A stretch of DNA of 64,000 nt from Caenimonas koreensis DSM 17982 (GCF_009646335.1 NZ_WJBU01000006.1:1-64000); one strand, 5' to 3'; counted from the stretch's first letter, positions 18,660 through 28,101 are shown. A program made the numbers and translations. The notes: a model not told the origin generated them from the letters alone.

Positions 18660-18696
18660 CTTAAGCGCAAATGAAGTTGCTTCATCTGCGCTTAAG
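18660..18696. promoter_or_regulatory. 17-bp inverted repeat upstream of the OmpR-type regulator
   Basis: Arms at 18660-18676 and 18680-18696 pair with one mismatch around a 3-base loop; each arm carries CTTAAG at its outer end. It sits 24-60 bases before the regulator's start codon and about 245 bases before the divergent membrane-cytochrome gene. This fits an operator in a divergent control region; a transcript hairpin is the alternative. The rest of the 306-base gap (18637-18942) shows no gene that I can support. Confidence 0.45.
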
Positions 18697-18942
18697 GCTG
18701 GGGCTCAACGATGGCGCCCATGGCCAGCCGCATCCCACGCAACCTGCGAGAAATTGAGTCATGCGTTTTTGAATGTAAGGACGCCGCAGGCCTTGCACCG
18801 ATGAGCGCGGCAGCGTTCCTGCAGGCAGCACATGGCGAGCCAGCGCCAGTGGCGGCCTGGACATCCGCTTACACGCTTAATGCATGAGCCAGGCCGTCCT
18901 CAGAGACTCGACGCAACGCCAGCTTGCCCATTGCCATCACCG

Positions 18943-19830
18943 ATGTCCGCCACGCTCATACCTACTGTCATCGTGAACGGCCCCGAGCCCGCCAGGCGTT
19001 CATGGGCAGCCGGCACGATCTACCTGGGCATCGCGCTGGCAGTCGTCTTCGCATGGCTGCTGGTGCGTTCCACGGGCCTGCGTGCGGGGTCTGACGCGGG
19101 CTACTGGATCGGCGTGGCCGGTGGTGTGCTGATGGTGCTGCTGTTTGCGTATCCACTGCGCAAACGGGTTCGTTTCATGGCGCGGCTGGGCGCTGCGAAG
19201 TGGTGGTTTGCGGTGCACATGGTGCTGGGAATCGGCGGGCCGCTGTTGATCCTTGTGCACTCCACCTTTCGTGTGGGCTCGCTCAATGCGGGCGTTGCCC
19301 TCTACAGCATGCTCGTCGTAGGCGCGAGCGGTGTGGTGGGGCGATTTCTGTACCTGCATGTGCACCGGGGGCTCAACGGCGAGCGGCAGTCGATGTCGCA
19401 CTTGCAGCATGCGCTCGGCCTCAGGCACGACAGCGTCCACGCTGCGCTGTCTGACACACGCAACGTGGAAAGCGAGCTCCTGGCCTTCGAACGCTATGCG
19501 CTGGCGGGCCCGCCCGGCATGGCGCGACACCTGCGCGCCTTCACGCTCGTGCCGTTGCGCCGGCGCTGGCTCGAGGCGCATTGCGCGAGCGAGCTGAAAG
19601 CCGCCATCCGCGAGCGCGCACGCCGGCAGTCCACCAGCCATGCTGCTGCACGCCACGAGTACCGCAGCCAAAAGCGCGCCATGCAGGACTACCTGCAGGT
19701 CGTGCAGCGCGTGGCGCAGTTCCAGGGCGCTGTGCGCCTGTTCTCGCTGTGGCACGTCTTGCACGTGCCCTTTGTGTACGTGATGGTGGCCAGCGCCATC
19801 GCCCACGTTGTCGCGGTACATGCATATTGA
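18943..19830 (+). CDS. histidine-rich integral membrane protein, cytochrome b-like, of the electron conduit
   Basis: 295 residues from the ATG at 18943. Five hydrophobic segments are visible (about 21-41, 53-71, 86-106, 117-138, 268-295), with a long basic loop between the fourth and fifth. Histidines at membrane positions (H92 and H106 in segment 3, H139/H141 after segment 4, H271, H274, H288 and H293 in segment 5) could ligate b-type hemes. I do not recognise a named family. Because it precedes two multiheme cytochromes by only eight bases, it is inferred to be the inner-membrane link between the quinone pool and the periplasmic cytochrome. Confidence 0.7.
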   Translation: MSATLIPTVIVNGPEPARRSWAAGTIYLGIALAVVFAWLLVRSTGLRAGSDAGYWIGVAGGVLMVLLFAYPLRKRVRFMARLGAAKWWFAVHMVLGIGGPLLILVHSTFRVGSLNAGVALYSMLVVGASGVVGRFLYLHVHRGLNGERQSMSHLQHALGLRHDSVHAALSDTRNVESELLAFERYALAGPPGMARHLRAFTLVPLRRRWLEAHCASELKAAIRERARRQSTSHAAARHEYRSQKRAMQDYLQVVQRVAQFQGAVRLFSLWHVLHVPFVYVMVASAIAHVVAVHAY

Positions 19831-19838
19831 CCCGCCCG

Positions 19839-21641
19839 ATGAAACACGCCCTCATGCGCCTGGTGCGTGTCGGCCTGTGGGTGCTTGCGTGGCTGGCCTC
19901 GTCGCAGGCCATGGCGCAGAACGTCGAATCGGTGCTCTCGCCGGGCCCGCTGGTCAAGAGCCATGCGAAGTGGGACGACAGCTGCAAGAGCTGCCATGTG
20001 CGCTTCGACCGGCAGGCGCAAGACCGCCTGTGTGCCGACTGCCACAAGGACATCGGGCGCGACCTGGCGCAGCGCACCGGCATGCACGGCCGCCAGAAGC
20101 CGCAGGCGTGCCGCAGCTGCCACACCGACCACCGCGGGCGTGACATGAAGATCGCCGAATTCGACAAGCGCGCCTTCGACCACCAGCAGACCGACTACGT
20201 GCTGCGGGGCAAGCATCGCGAGACGGATTGCGGCAAGTGCCACCAGCCGCAGCAAAAATTCAGCGCCGCGCCGCAGGAATGCAATGCCTGCCACCGCAAG
20301 GACGACGTGCACAAGGCATCGCTGGGCACCGGCTGCGCCAATTGCCACGACGAGCGCAGCTGGCGCGAGACGCGGTTTGATCACAGTGTGACGCGCTTTG
20401 CCCTGACGGGTGCGCACAACAAGGCGCGCTGCGAGTCGTGCCACAAGACGCGCGACTACAAGGAGGCGCCGAAGGCCTGCGTGGGCTGCCACCTGAAGGA
20501 AGACAAGCACAAGGCCCGTTTCGGCGAGAAGTGCGAGAGCTGCCACAACACCCAGCGCTGGCCGCAGATCACCTTCCGCCACGACACGGACACGCGCTAT
20601 GCACTGGTGGCCAAACACCGCGATGTGCGATGCACAAGCTGCCACACCGGCACGCTCTACAAAGAAAAAACGGGCAGTGCGTGCATTGACTGCCACCGCA
20701 AGGACGACACGCACAAGGGCTCGCTCGGCCAGGACTGCGTGCGCTGCCACAGCGAGCGTGGCTGGAAAGAGTCGCAGCGCTTCGACCATGACCGCACGAA
20801 CTTTGCACTGCTGGGCCGCCACGCGAAGACGGCCTGCAAAGACTGCCACACCACGGCGGTTTACAAGGAAGCGCCCAGCACCTGCATTGGCTGCCACCGC
20901 AAAGACGACAAGCACCAGGCCAGTCTGGGCGAGCGCTGCGCTGACTGCCATACCGAGAGTGACTGGAAGGCCACGCGCTTCAACCATGCGCGTACGCGCT
21001 TTCCGCTGCGCGAGGCACATGCTGCACCAACGCTTGCCTGCAAGTCGTGCCACAAGGACTTACGCAGTTATCGCGACATTCCAAGGGCCTGCGTGGACTG
21101 CCACCGCAAGGACGACAAGCATGAGGCCCAGCTGGGCACGGACTGCGCAAGCTGCCACGGCGAGCAGCGCTGGACGGGCGTGCGCTACGACCACTCGCGC
21201 GCGCGCTTCGCGTTGACCGGGGCGCATGCGCCCGTTGCGTGCAAGTCGTGCCACCAGAGCCCGCGCTATCGTGATGCGCCGCGCGACTGTGGCAGTTGCC
21301 ACCAGAAGCAGGATGTGCACAAGGCGAGCCTGGGCGTGGCCTGCGAGAGCTGCCACAACACACGCGACTGGCGGCTCTGGCGTTTCGATCACGACAGGCA
21401 GACGAGCTATGCGCTTGCTGGCGGCCATGCCAAGGTTCGCTGCATCGCGTGCCATACCTTGCCAGCGCCCACAGGCCGCAAGACAGCGGCATTGCAGACC
21501 ACGTGCGTGTCGTGCCATGCCAAGGACGACGTGCATGACCGCAGCTTTGGGGCGCGTTGCGAGCAGTGCCACCAGCCCGCCCGCTGGAAGCAGATCATCA
21601 ACCAGCCGGCGCTCTCGCAGCCGGGTGCGAGCCGCCCATGA
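19839..21641 (+). CDS. 24-heme periplasmic c-type cytochrome (cytochrome c3 superfamily)
   Basis: 600 residues with a Sec signal peptide (cleavage likely after SSQAMA, residue 26). I count 24 CxxCH motifs. The first three lie in an N-terminal part; the remaining 21 fall in seven repeats of about 65 residues, each with three hemes and each opening with the pattern F/Y-D/N/R-H ... T-x-F/Y-A-L-x-G-x-H. Each repeat supplies about three extra histidines, matching bis-His coordination. There is no membrane anchor, so it should be a soluble periplasmic electron carrier. It shares an ATGA overlap with the larger cytochrome. The likely role is to bridge the inner-membrane protein and the outer-membrane complex. 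Confidence 0.92.
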   Translation: MKHALMRLVRVGLWVLAWLASSQAMAQNVESVLSPGPLVKSHAKWDDSCKSCHVRFDRQAQDRLCADCHKDIGRDLAQRTGMHGRQKPQACRSCHTDHRGRDMKIAEFDKRAFDHQQTDYVLRGKHRETDCGKCHQPQQKFSAAPQECNACHRKDDVHKASLGTGCANCHDERSWRETRFDHSVTRFALTGAHNKARCESCHKTRDYKEAPKACVGCHLKEDKHKARFGEKCESCHNTQRWPQITFRHDTDTRYALVAKHRDVRCTSCHTGTLYKEKTGSACIDCHRKDDTHKGSLGQDCVRCHSERGWKESQRFDHDRTNFALLGRHAKTACKDCHTTAVYKEAPSTCIGCHRKDDKHQASLGERCADCHTESDWKATRFNHARTRFPLREAHAAPTLACKSCHKDLRSYRDIPRACVDCHRKDDKHEAQLGTDCASCHGEQRWTGVRYDHSRARFALTGAHAPVACKSCHQSPRYRDAPRDCGSCHQKQDVHKASLGVACESCHNTRDWRLWRFDHDRQTSYALAGGHAKVRCIACHTLPAPTGRKTAALQTTCVSCHAKDDVHDRSFGARCEQCHQPARWKQIINQPALSQPGASRP

Positions 21642-24600
21642 AAACGACGGCTGTATCACGCAACACGTGGCTGCACATGCTGGCATGGCTGCTGGTGCTC
21701 GCAGCGTGCTTCATCGCGTTACCGGCACACGCAGCCGGCACCACCGAGTTCGATCACCTGCGCACTGGCTACGCGCTGACGGGCGCGCACAAAGATGCGA
21801 AGTGCGAGAGCTGCCACATCGGCGGCGTGTTCAAGGGCACGCCGCGCGATTGCGAGTCGTGCCACGTGAGCGGTGCGCGCTTTGCGCGGCTCAATGTCGT
21901 CAAGCCAGCCGATCACCTGCCCTCGCAACAGACGTGCGACACCTGCCACACGACCCGCACCTTCACCGGCGCGAAGATGAACCACACGGGCGTGGCCACC
22001 GGCAGCTGCCAGACATGCCACAACGGCGTGCAGGCCAGTGGCAAACCCGCTGGGCATCTGGCAACGTCGGCCACGTGCGACACGTGTCACCGCACCACGG
22101 CATGGAAGCCGGCGAGCGGCTTCAATCACGTGGGCGTCAGCCCTGGCAGCTGCGCCAGCTGCCACGATGGGCAGAAGGCCACCGGCAAGCCGGCCACACA
22201 CACACCGTATCAATCGGTGGCAGGCATCTCGCAAGCCAGCTGCGACAGCTGCCACAAGGCCGGCTTTGCTGCATGGACGCCAGCCAAGCTGCACACGAGC
22301 GTGACTGTGAGCGGCCAGTGCGCCACGTGCCACGCGGCGGCCAAGCCCAATACGGCGATTCACTCGGGCCAGACCGTTTGCGAGACGTGCCACAAGTCCA
22401 CGACGGCGTGGACGGGCGCCAAGGTCGACCACAGCATCTTCAACGCGTCCACCAATTGCGCGAGCTGCCACAACGGCACCGCAGCGACCGGCAAGAATGC
22501 GACGCACATGCCGTCGGGCTCGACCAATTGCCTGACTTGCCACACCACCAGTGCGTGGAAGCCGAGCTCGTGGAATCACACGCAGCTCACGGTGTCGAAC
22601 CAGTGCGCGACGTGCCACACAGGCACGTTCCCGCCAGCGGATGGCAAGTCGGCCACGCACACACCGTACCAGAACGTCTCGGCGCTGTCGTCGGCCAACT
22701 GCGATTCGTGCCACAAGGCGGGCTATGTGTCGTGGACGCCTGCCAAGCTGCACACCAGCGTCGCGATCCTGTCGCAGTGCGCGACGTGCCATGCAGCCAC
22801 CAAGCCGAGCACGGCGATCCACAACGGCCAGACGACCTGCGAGAACTGCCACAAGTCCACGACGACGTGGTCGGCGGGCAAGGTGGATCACTCGGCGTTC
22901 AATGCGTCGACCAACTGCGCGAGCTGCCACAACGGCAGCGCCGCTACCGGCAAGAGCGCGACGCACATCCCGTCGGGCTCAACCAATTGCCTGACTTGCC
23001 ACGCGACCAGCGGCTGGAAGCCGAGCTCGTGGAATCACACGCAGCTGACGGTGAGCAATCAGTGCGCGACGTGCCACACCGGTGCGTTCCCGCCCGCGGA
23101 CGGTAAGTCGGCCACGCACACGCTGTACCAGAGCGTGTCGGGTCTGTCATCGGCGAATTGCGATACGTGCCACAAGGCGGGCTATGTGTCGTGGACGCCG
23201 GCGAAGCTGCACACCAGCGTCTCCATCGTGGCGCAGTGTGCGACGTGCCATGCGGCGATCAAGCCCGGCACGGCGATCCACACCGGCCAGACTGTTTGCG
23301 AGAACTGCCACAAGTCGACGACGACCTGGTCGGCTGGCAAGGTGGACCACGGCCTGTTCAACGCGTCGACCAATTGCGCGAGCTGCCACAACGGCAGCGC
23401 CGCCACCGGCAAGAGCGCGACGCACATTCCTGTCGGCGCGACGAACTGCATCACCTGCCACTCCACCAGCGGCTGGAAGCCGACGTCGTGGAATCACACG
23501 CAGCTGACGGTGAGCAACCAGTGCGCGACGTGCCACACCGGTGCGTTCCCACCGGCGGATGGCAAGTCGGCCACACACACGCCGTACCAGAGCGTCGCGG
23601 GTCTGGGCTCAGCAAACTGCGATACGTGCCACAAGGCGGGCTACACATCATGGACGCCGGCGAAGCTGCACACCAGCGTCTCCATCGTCGCGCAGTGCGC
23701 CACGTGCCACGCGTCGGTCAAGCCCGCCACGGCGATCCACACGGGCCAGACCGTCTGCGAGAACTGCCACAAGTCCACGACGACCTGGTCGGCTGGCAAG
23801 GTGGACCACAGCCTGTTCAACGCCGCGACGAATTGCGCAACGTGCCACAACGGCAGCGCCGCCACGGGCAAGAGCGCCACGCATATTCCGGTGGCGGCGA
23901 CGAACTGCATCACCTGCCACTCCACCAGCGGCTGGAAGCCGACGTCGTGGAATCACACGCAGCTGGTGGTGTCGAACCAGTGCGCAACCTGCCATACAGG
24001 CGCGTTCCCGCCAGCGGATGGCAAGCCTTCCAACCACACGCCTTACCAGAGCGTTGCGGGCCTGGCCTCGGCGAATTGCGATACCTGCCACAAGGCGGGC
24101 TACACATCATGGACGCCCGCGAAGCTGCACACGAACGTGTCCGTCGTCGCGCAATGTGCCACGTGCCACGCGTCGGTCAAGCCCGCCACGGCGATCCACG
24201 CCGGCCAGACGGTGTGCGAGACCTGCCACAAGTCGACCAGCACGTGGTCGAGCGCAAAGGTCGATCACAGCACGTTCACTGTCGCGACCAACTGCGCGAC
24301 CTGCCACAACGGCAGCGCCGCCACAGGCAAGAGCGCGACGCACATTCCGGTGGGTGCCACCAACTGCATCAGCTGCCACTCCACCAGCGGCTGGAAGCCG
24401 ACGTCGTGGAATCACACGCAGCTGGTGGTCACCAACCAGTGCGCAACCTGCCACACGGGCGCGTTCCCGCCGGCAGACGGCAAGTCCGCCACGCACACGC
24501 CGTACCAGAGCGTTGCGGGGCTGGGTGCCGCCAATTGCGACACGTGCCACAAGGCGGGCTACACGTCATGGACGCCCGCGAAGCTGCACACGAACGTGTC

Positions 24601-25870
24601 GGTCGTCGCGCAATGCGCCACGTGCCACGCGTCGGTCAAACCGGCGACAGCGATCCACACCGGCCAGACGGTGTGCGAGACCTGCCACAAGTCGACCAGC
24701 ACATGGTCGAGCGCGAAGGTCGATCACAGCACGTTCACTGTCGCGACCAACTGCTCCACCTGCCACAACGGCAGCGCTGCCACCGGCAAGAGCGCCACGC
24801 ACATTCCGGTGGGTGCCACCAACTGCATCGCGTGCCACGCCACAACGGGCTGGAAGCCGACCAAGTGGAACCACACGCAAGTGATCGTCACGGGCCAGTG
24901 CGCGACGTGCCACTCGGGTGCGTTCCCGCCTGCTGACGGCAAGTCTGCCAGCCACATTCCGTACCAGGCCGTTGCGGTGCTCGCCGCGTCCAATTGCGAC
25001 ACGTGCCACAAGGCTGGCTATGCGGCTTGGACGCCGGCGCGCGTGCACACGAGCGTGTCGATCTCGTCGCAGTGCGCCACATGCCACGCCGCGATCAAGC
25101 CCAACACCACCGTGCACGTGGGCCAGACCGTTTGCGAGAACTGCCACAAGTCCACCAGCCAGTGGACTGGCGCCAAGGTGGATCACAGCACGTTCACGGT
25201 GGCGACGAATTGCTCCAGCTGCCACAACGGCAGCACGGCGACGGGCAAGAGCGCCACACACATCCCGGTGGCCGCAACCAATTGCATTTCTTGCCATGCG
25301 ACCACGGCGTGGAAGCCCACCAAGTGGAACCACACGCAGGTGTCTGTCGTCGATTGCGCGAGCTGCCACTCAGGCGCGTTCCCGCCGGCCGATGGCAAGC
25401 CTGCAGCGCACATTCCGTACCTCACCATTGCCGGCCTGAGCACCGCGAATTGCAGCACCTGCCACAAGTCCGGCTACGCCAGCTGGGCGAACGGCAAGTT
25501 GCACACGAGCGTTGCTGTGTCGGGGCAGTGCAAGACCTGCCACAGCGGCGCGTACACATCGCAAGGCGCAACGGCCAAGCCGGTCAACCACATTCCCGAA
25601 TCGCAGCTGCTCAATGGCGCGGTGATGGAATGCAATTCGTGCCACACGTCGACCTCTTCGTGGGCGCAGCGCATGAACCACAACGGCAGCCAGGGCAGCG
25701 GCGCGGGCTGGTGCAAGGGCTGCCATGCCACGGGCACGAACTACCTCGGCTCCATGTCGCGCATGTCGCTGACGCACCGCACCACCACGCCGGTGCCCAC
25801 CGATTGCTCCACCGCCGGCTGCCATCGCCCGCTGGGCAACAAGGGCGCCGCCTACAGCTCGTGGGACTGA
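21638..25870 (+). CDS. giant multiheme c-type cytochrome, 53 potential hemes, seven hexaheme tandem modules
   Basis: 1410 residues with a signal peptide (cleavage after ALPAHA, about residue 33). I count 52 CxxCH motifs plus one CxxxxCH (CSTAGCH) near the C-terminus. Layout: an N-terminal region with six hemes (residues about 34-186) that starts with the FDH ... GYALTGAH pattern of the 24-heme protein; seven near-identical modules of 153 residues (the last 152) with six hemes each; then a partial module and a C-terminal cap with five sites. Each module has six additional histidines, one per heme, so all hemes can be bis-His. No lipobox or membrane anchor. Rich in Ser/Thr/Ala and poor in hydrophobics, as in surface or filament cytochromes. 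Long frames on other strands here are repeat shadows. Confidence 0.93.
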   Translation: MKTTAVSRNTWLHMLAWLLVLAACFIALPAHAAGTTEFDHLRTGYALTGAHKDAKCESCHIGGVFKGTPRDCESCHVSGARFARLNVVKPADHLPSQQTCDTCHTTRTFTGAKMNHTGVATGSCQTCHNGVQASGKPAGHLATSATCDTCHRTTAWKPASGFNHVGVSPGSCASCHDGQKATGKPATHTPYQSVAGISQASCDSCHKAGFAAWTPAKLHTSVTVSGQCATCHAAAKPNTAIHSGQTVCETCHKSTTAWTGAKVDHSIFNASTNCASCHNGTAATGKNATHMPSGSTNCLTCHTTSAWKPSSWNHTQLTVSNQCATCHTGTFPPADGKSATHTPYQNVSALSSANCDSCHKAGYVSWTPAKLHTSVAILSQCATCHAATKPSTAIHNGQTTCENCHKSTTTWSAGKVDHSAFNASTNCASCHNGSAATGKSATHIPSGSTNCLTCHATSGWKPSSWNHTQLTVSNQCATCHTGAFPPADGKSATHTLYQSVSGLSSANCDTCHKAGYVSWTPAKLHTSVSIVAQCATCHAAIKPGTAIHTGQTVCENCHKSTTTWSAGKVDHGLFNASTNCASCHNGSAATGKSATHIPVGATNCITCHSTSGWKPTSWNHTQLTVSNQCATCHTGAFPPADGKSATHTPYQSVAGLGSANCDTCHKAGYTSWTPAKLHTSVSIVAQCATCHASVKPATAIHTGQTVCENCHKSTTTWSAGKVDHSLFNAATNCATCHNGSAATGKSATHIPVAATNCITCHSTSGWKPTSWNHTQLVVSNQCATCHTGAFPPADGKPSNHTPYQSVAGLASANCDTCHKAGYTSWTPAKLHTNVSVVAQCATCHASVKPATAIHAGQTVCETCHKSTSTWSSAKVDHSTFTVATNCATCHNGSAATGKSATHIPVGATNCISCHSTSGWKPTSWNHTQLVVTNQCATCHTGAFPPADGKSATHTPYQSVAGLGAANCDTCHKAGYTSWTPAKLHTNVSVVAQCATCHASVKPATAIHTGQTVCETCHKSTSTWSSAKVDHSTFTVATNCSTCHNGSAATGKSATHIPVGATNCIACHATTGWKPTKWNHTQVIVTGQCATCHSGAFPPADGKSASHIPYQAVAVLAASNCDTCHKAGYAAWTPARVHTSVSISSQCATCHAAIKPNTTVHVGQTVCENCHKSTSQWTGAKVDHSTFTVATNCSSCHNGSTATGKSATHIPVAATNCISCHATTAWKPTKWNHTQVSVVDCASCHSGAFPPADGKPAAHIPYLTIAGLSTANCSTCHKSGYASWANGKLHTSVAVSGQCKTCHSGAYTSQGATAKPVNHIPESQLLNGAVMECNSCHTSTSSWAQRMNHNGSQGSGAGWCKGCHATGTNYLGSMSRMSLTHRTTTPVPTDCSTAGCHRPLGNKGAAYSSWD
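22196..25405 (+). repeat. seven tandem 459-bp coding repeats (hexaheme modules)
   Basis: Units begin at 22196, 22655, 23114, 23573, 24032, 24491 and 24950; the first six are exactly 459 bp, the last 456 bp. A partial eighth unit starts at 25406. Each unit encodes T/S/N-H-T/I-P/L-Y-Q at its start and six CxxCH motifs. Units 3 to 6 are the most alike at base level, which suggests recent duplication or gene conversion, and the period is a multiple of three, so unit gain or loss keeps the frame. Confidence 0.92.
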
Positions 25871-25911
25871 CCCGCCTGCCACCGAATCGCAACGTTCCAC
25901 AAGCACGATCC

Positions 25912-28101
25912 ATGAAACCGGTCACTACCCATCTCTTTCGCCTGGCGGTCATCGCCGCATCGCTCGTCACCGCCAGTGCGCACGCCCAACTGGTCGACGA
26001 CGTTGAACTGCGCCGCGTCGGCAATGACGCAGTGCTGCAGGTGCGCTTCGTCACGCCAGTGCAATACCTGCGCACGCTGGCCACCGGCAGTGGCGACCTG
26101 GGTCATGTGTATTACGACGTGCTGCCCACGCCAGAGACCATCAACTTCCTGCCGACGGAACGGCGCATTCCTGCCGGATCGGCTGCGCCATTTGTCGTGA
26201 TGACAGACGAGACGGTGGGCACGGCCGAGCGCAGCCGCAGGTTGGTGCTGCGCTTGACGGGCAACACGCCTTTCACGGCGCGCGCAGGCCAGGGCAACCG
26301 CAGCATCGAGATCGTGCTGCGTGACAGGGGTGCGATGGTGCCCGCCACAAGCGGCGCCGCCGGCGCGCCCGTGCGCGACGACAAGGCGGGCGTGTTGCCC
26401 GCACCGTCAGGCACTGCAGCAGTCGGCTCCTCGGAAGCAGAAGCGCGTGCGCAGGCACTGCTTGCACAGGCTCGTCAAGCCGTGGAGCGCGCCGACTATG
26501 CAGTGGCAGTTGACTTGCTGGAACAGTTGCTCGCCCAGCCAGCCACGGCCTCCAGCCAGGATGCGCAAGAGCTGATTGCCGTGGCGCGCTGGCGCGAAGG
26601 TGATCCGCAGCGCGCACGTGTTGAATTCGAGACGTATCTCAAGCTCTATCCGACTGGCCCCGGTGCGCTTCGCGCTCGCGAAGCATTGCTCACGCTCGCG
26701 CCACCTGCACCGGTAGCGGCTGCTGAAGCAGCGGCGGCACCTGCGGTGACGACCACGGTGACGGGGTCTGTCGCCACGTACTACTACGGCGGCCAGTCGA
26801 AGTCGCGCACGCAGGAGTTCCAGGACTCGGCGCTGGGTGGTCTGCCCACACTTGTGTCAGACGCATCGCTCTCCGGCACCGACCAGAGCCAGATCCTGTC
26901 GAGCGTGGACTTGAACTGGCGCCGCAAGGACGCCGACAGTGACTTGCGTTTTGTGCTGCGCGACACGTACAGCGCCGACTTGCTGCGCAACGACAAGAGC
27001 AAGAACAAGCTGTCCGCGTTTTATGTGGACTACCGCCTGCAGTCGCCCGGCTTGAGCGTTCGCCTGGGCCGCCAGTCGCCCACGGGCGGCGGCGTGATGG
27101 GCCGCTTCGACGGCGTGCAGGCGAGCTGGCGTTTTGCGCCCAAGTGGCGGCTGAACGCCGTGGCGGGCCAGCCGACGGACAAATTGCTGGACAGCAGGCG
27201 CTCGTTCTACGGCGCGTCCATCGACGCCGACGCGCTCACGAGCAACCTGGGCGGCAGCCTGTACGTGATCGAGCAGCGCATCGACGGCCAGACGGACCGC
27301 CGCGCCATCGGCAACGAAATGCGCCTGCAGATGGGCGGGCTGTCTGCATCGTCGATCCTCGACTACGACACGATCCTGGGCGGCTTGAACATCGCGTCGG
27401 TGCAAGGCACATGGCAGTCGGCGGACAACACCGTGGTCAACGTGCTGTATGACCGCCGCGCGACGCCGATGCTGATGCTGGGCAACAGCCTGTTCTTCCA
27501 GAACCCGGTGCTCGCTGCACAGGCGACACGGCTGCAGGATTTGCTGGCGGTGCAGAGCGTGTCCCTCTTGCGCCAGCAGGTGAAAGACACGACCGCCTAC
27601 AGCACGCAGGCGATGGTCGGCGTGACGCATCCGCTCTCGCCCAACTGGCAGATCGGCGCGGACATCCGGCTCACGAACATCGGTGAGCTTTTGCCCGTGC
27701 CGGACATCCTGCCCAGCGGCCAGCCCGGTACCGGCAACATCTGGAGCGTGGGCGCGCAAGTGATCGCCACCAATCTCTATTCCTCGCGCGACACGCACGT
27801 GCTGGTGTTCAACCAGCTCAAGGCGCCGACGTACAAGGGCACGCTGCTGCAGTACAACAACTCGTCAACGATAGCGCAGGCGTGGCAGCTCGAGCCATCG
27901 TTGCGTATCTACCAGCAGACCGATTCCACCGACACGCGCACACGCCGCTGGGCGCCGGGCATGCGCGTGACGTATCGCCCCACGGCCAAGCTGTCGCTCG
28001 AGTCGGAGCTGAGCCTGGAGTTCAGCAACATCGCGGGCCCGACGCGCACTGAAACGTCGCGGCGCACGTTCTATTACTTCGGCTTCCGCTATGACATCTG
28101 A
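25912..28101 (+). CDS. outer-membrane beta-barrel protein of the cytochrome cluster, with N-terminal TPR-like part
   Basis: 729 residues with a signal peptide (cleavage after ASAHA, residue 25). Residues about 26-150 form a beta-rich domain; about 180-275 look like TPR-type helices (ALLAQARQAVERADYAVAV and ARVEFETYLKLYPTGPGALR); from about 290 to the end alternate amphipathic strands typical of a porin (FYVDYRLQSPGLSVRLGRQ and TFYYFGFRYDI at the C-terminus). It starts 41 bases after the giant cytochrome. By analogy with MtrB/PioB-type proteins it should hold or pass the cytochrome through the outer membrane, but I see no direct similarity to MtrB and the TPR-like domain is unusual. Confidence 0.75.
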   Translation: MKPVTTHLFRLAVIAASLVTASAHAQLVDDVELRRVGNDAVLQVRFVTPVQYLRTLATGSGDLGHVYYDVLPTPETINFLPTERRIPAGSAAPFVVMTDETVGTAERSRRLVLRLTGNTPFTARAGQGNRSIEIVLRDRGAMVPATSGAAGAPVRDDKAGVLPAPSGTAAVGSSEAEARAQALLAQARQAVERADYAVAVDLLEQLLAQPATASSQDAQELIAVARWREGDPQRARVEFETYLKLYPTGPGALRAREALLTLAPPAPVAAAEAAAAPAVTTTVTGSVATYYYGGQSKSRTQEFQDSALGGLPTLVSDASLSGTDQSQILSSVDLNWRRKDADSDLRFVLRDTYSADLLRNDKSKNKLSAFYVDYRLQSPGLSVRLGRQSPTGGGVMGRFDGVQASWRFAPKWRLNAVAGQPTDKLLDSRRSFYGASIDADALTSNLGGSLYVIEQRIDGQTDRRAIGNEMRLQMGGLSASSILDYDTILGGLNIASVQGTWQSADNTVVNVLYDRRATPMLMLGNSLFFQNPVLAAQATRLQDLLAVQSVSLLRQQVKDTTAYSTQAMVGVTHPLSPNWQIGADIRLTNIGELLPVPDILPSGQPGTGNIWSVGAQVIATNLYSSRDTHVLVFNQLKAPTYKGTLLQYNNSSTIAQAWQLEPSLRIYQQTDSTDTRTRRWAPGMRVTYRPTAKLSLESELSLEFSNIAGPTRTETSRRTFYYFGFRYDI

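Noticed and set aside
21719-24936. Long open frames on other strands and frames inside the cytochrome repeats
   Set aside because: They follow the 459-bp repeat and the GC-rich third positions; the products are Arg/Ala/Gly-rich shadows without domains.
22196-25405. Repeat array as a possible CRISPR
   Set aside because: The units are 459 bp, coding throughout, and have no short repeats separated by unique spacers.
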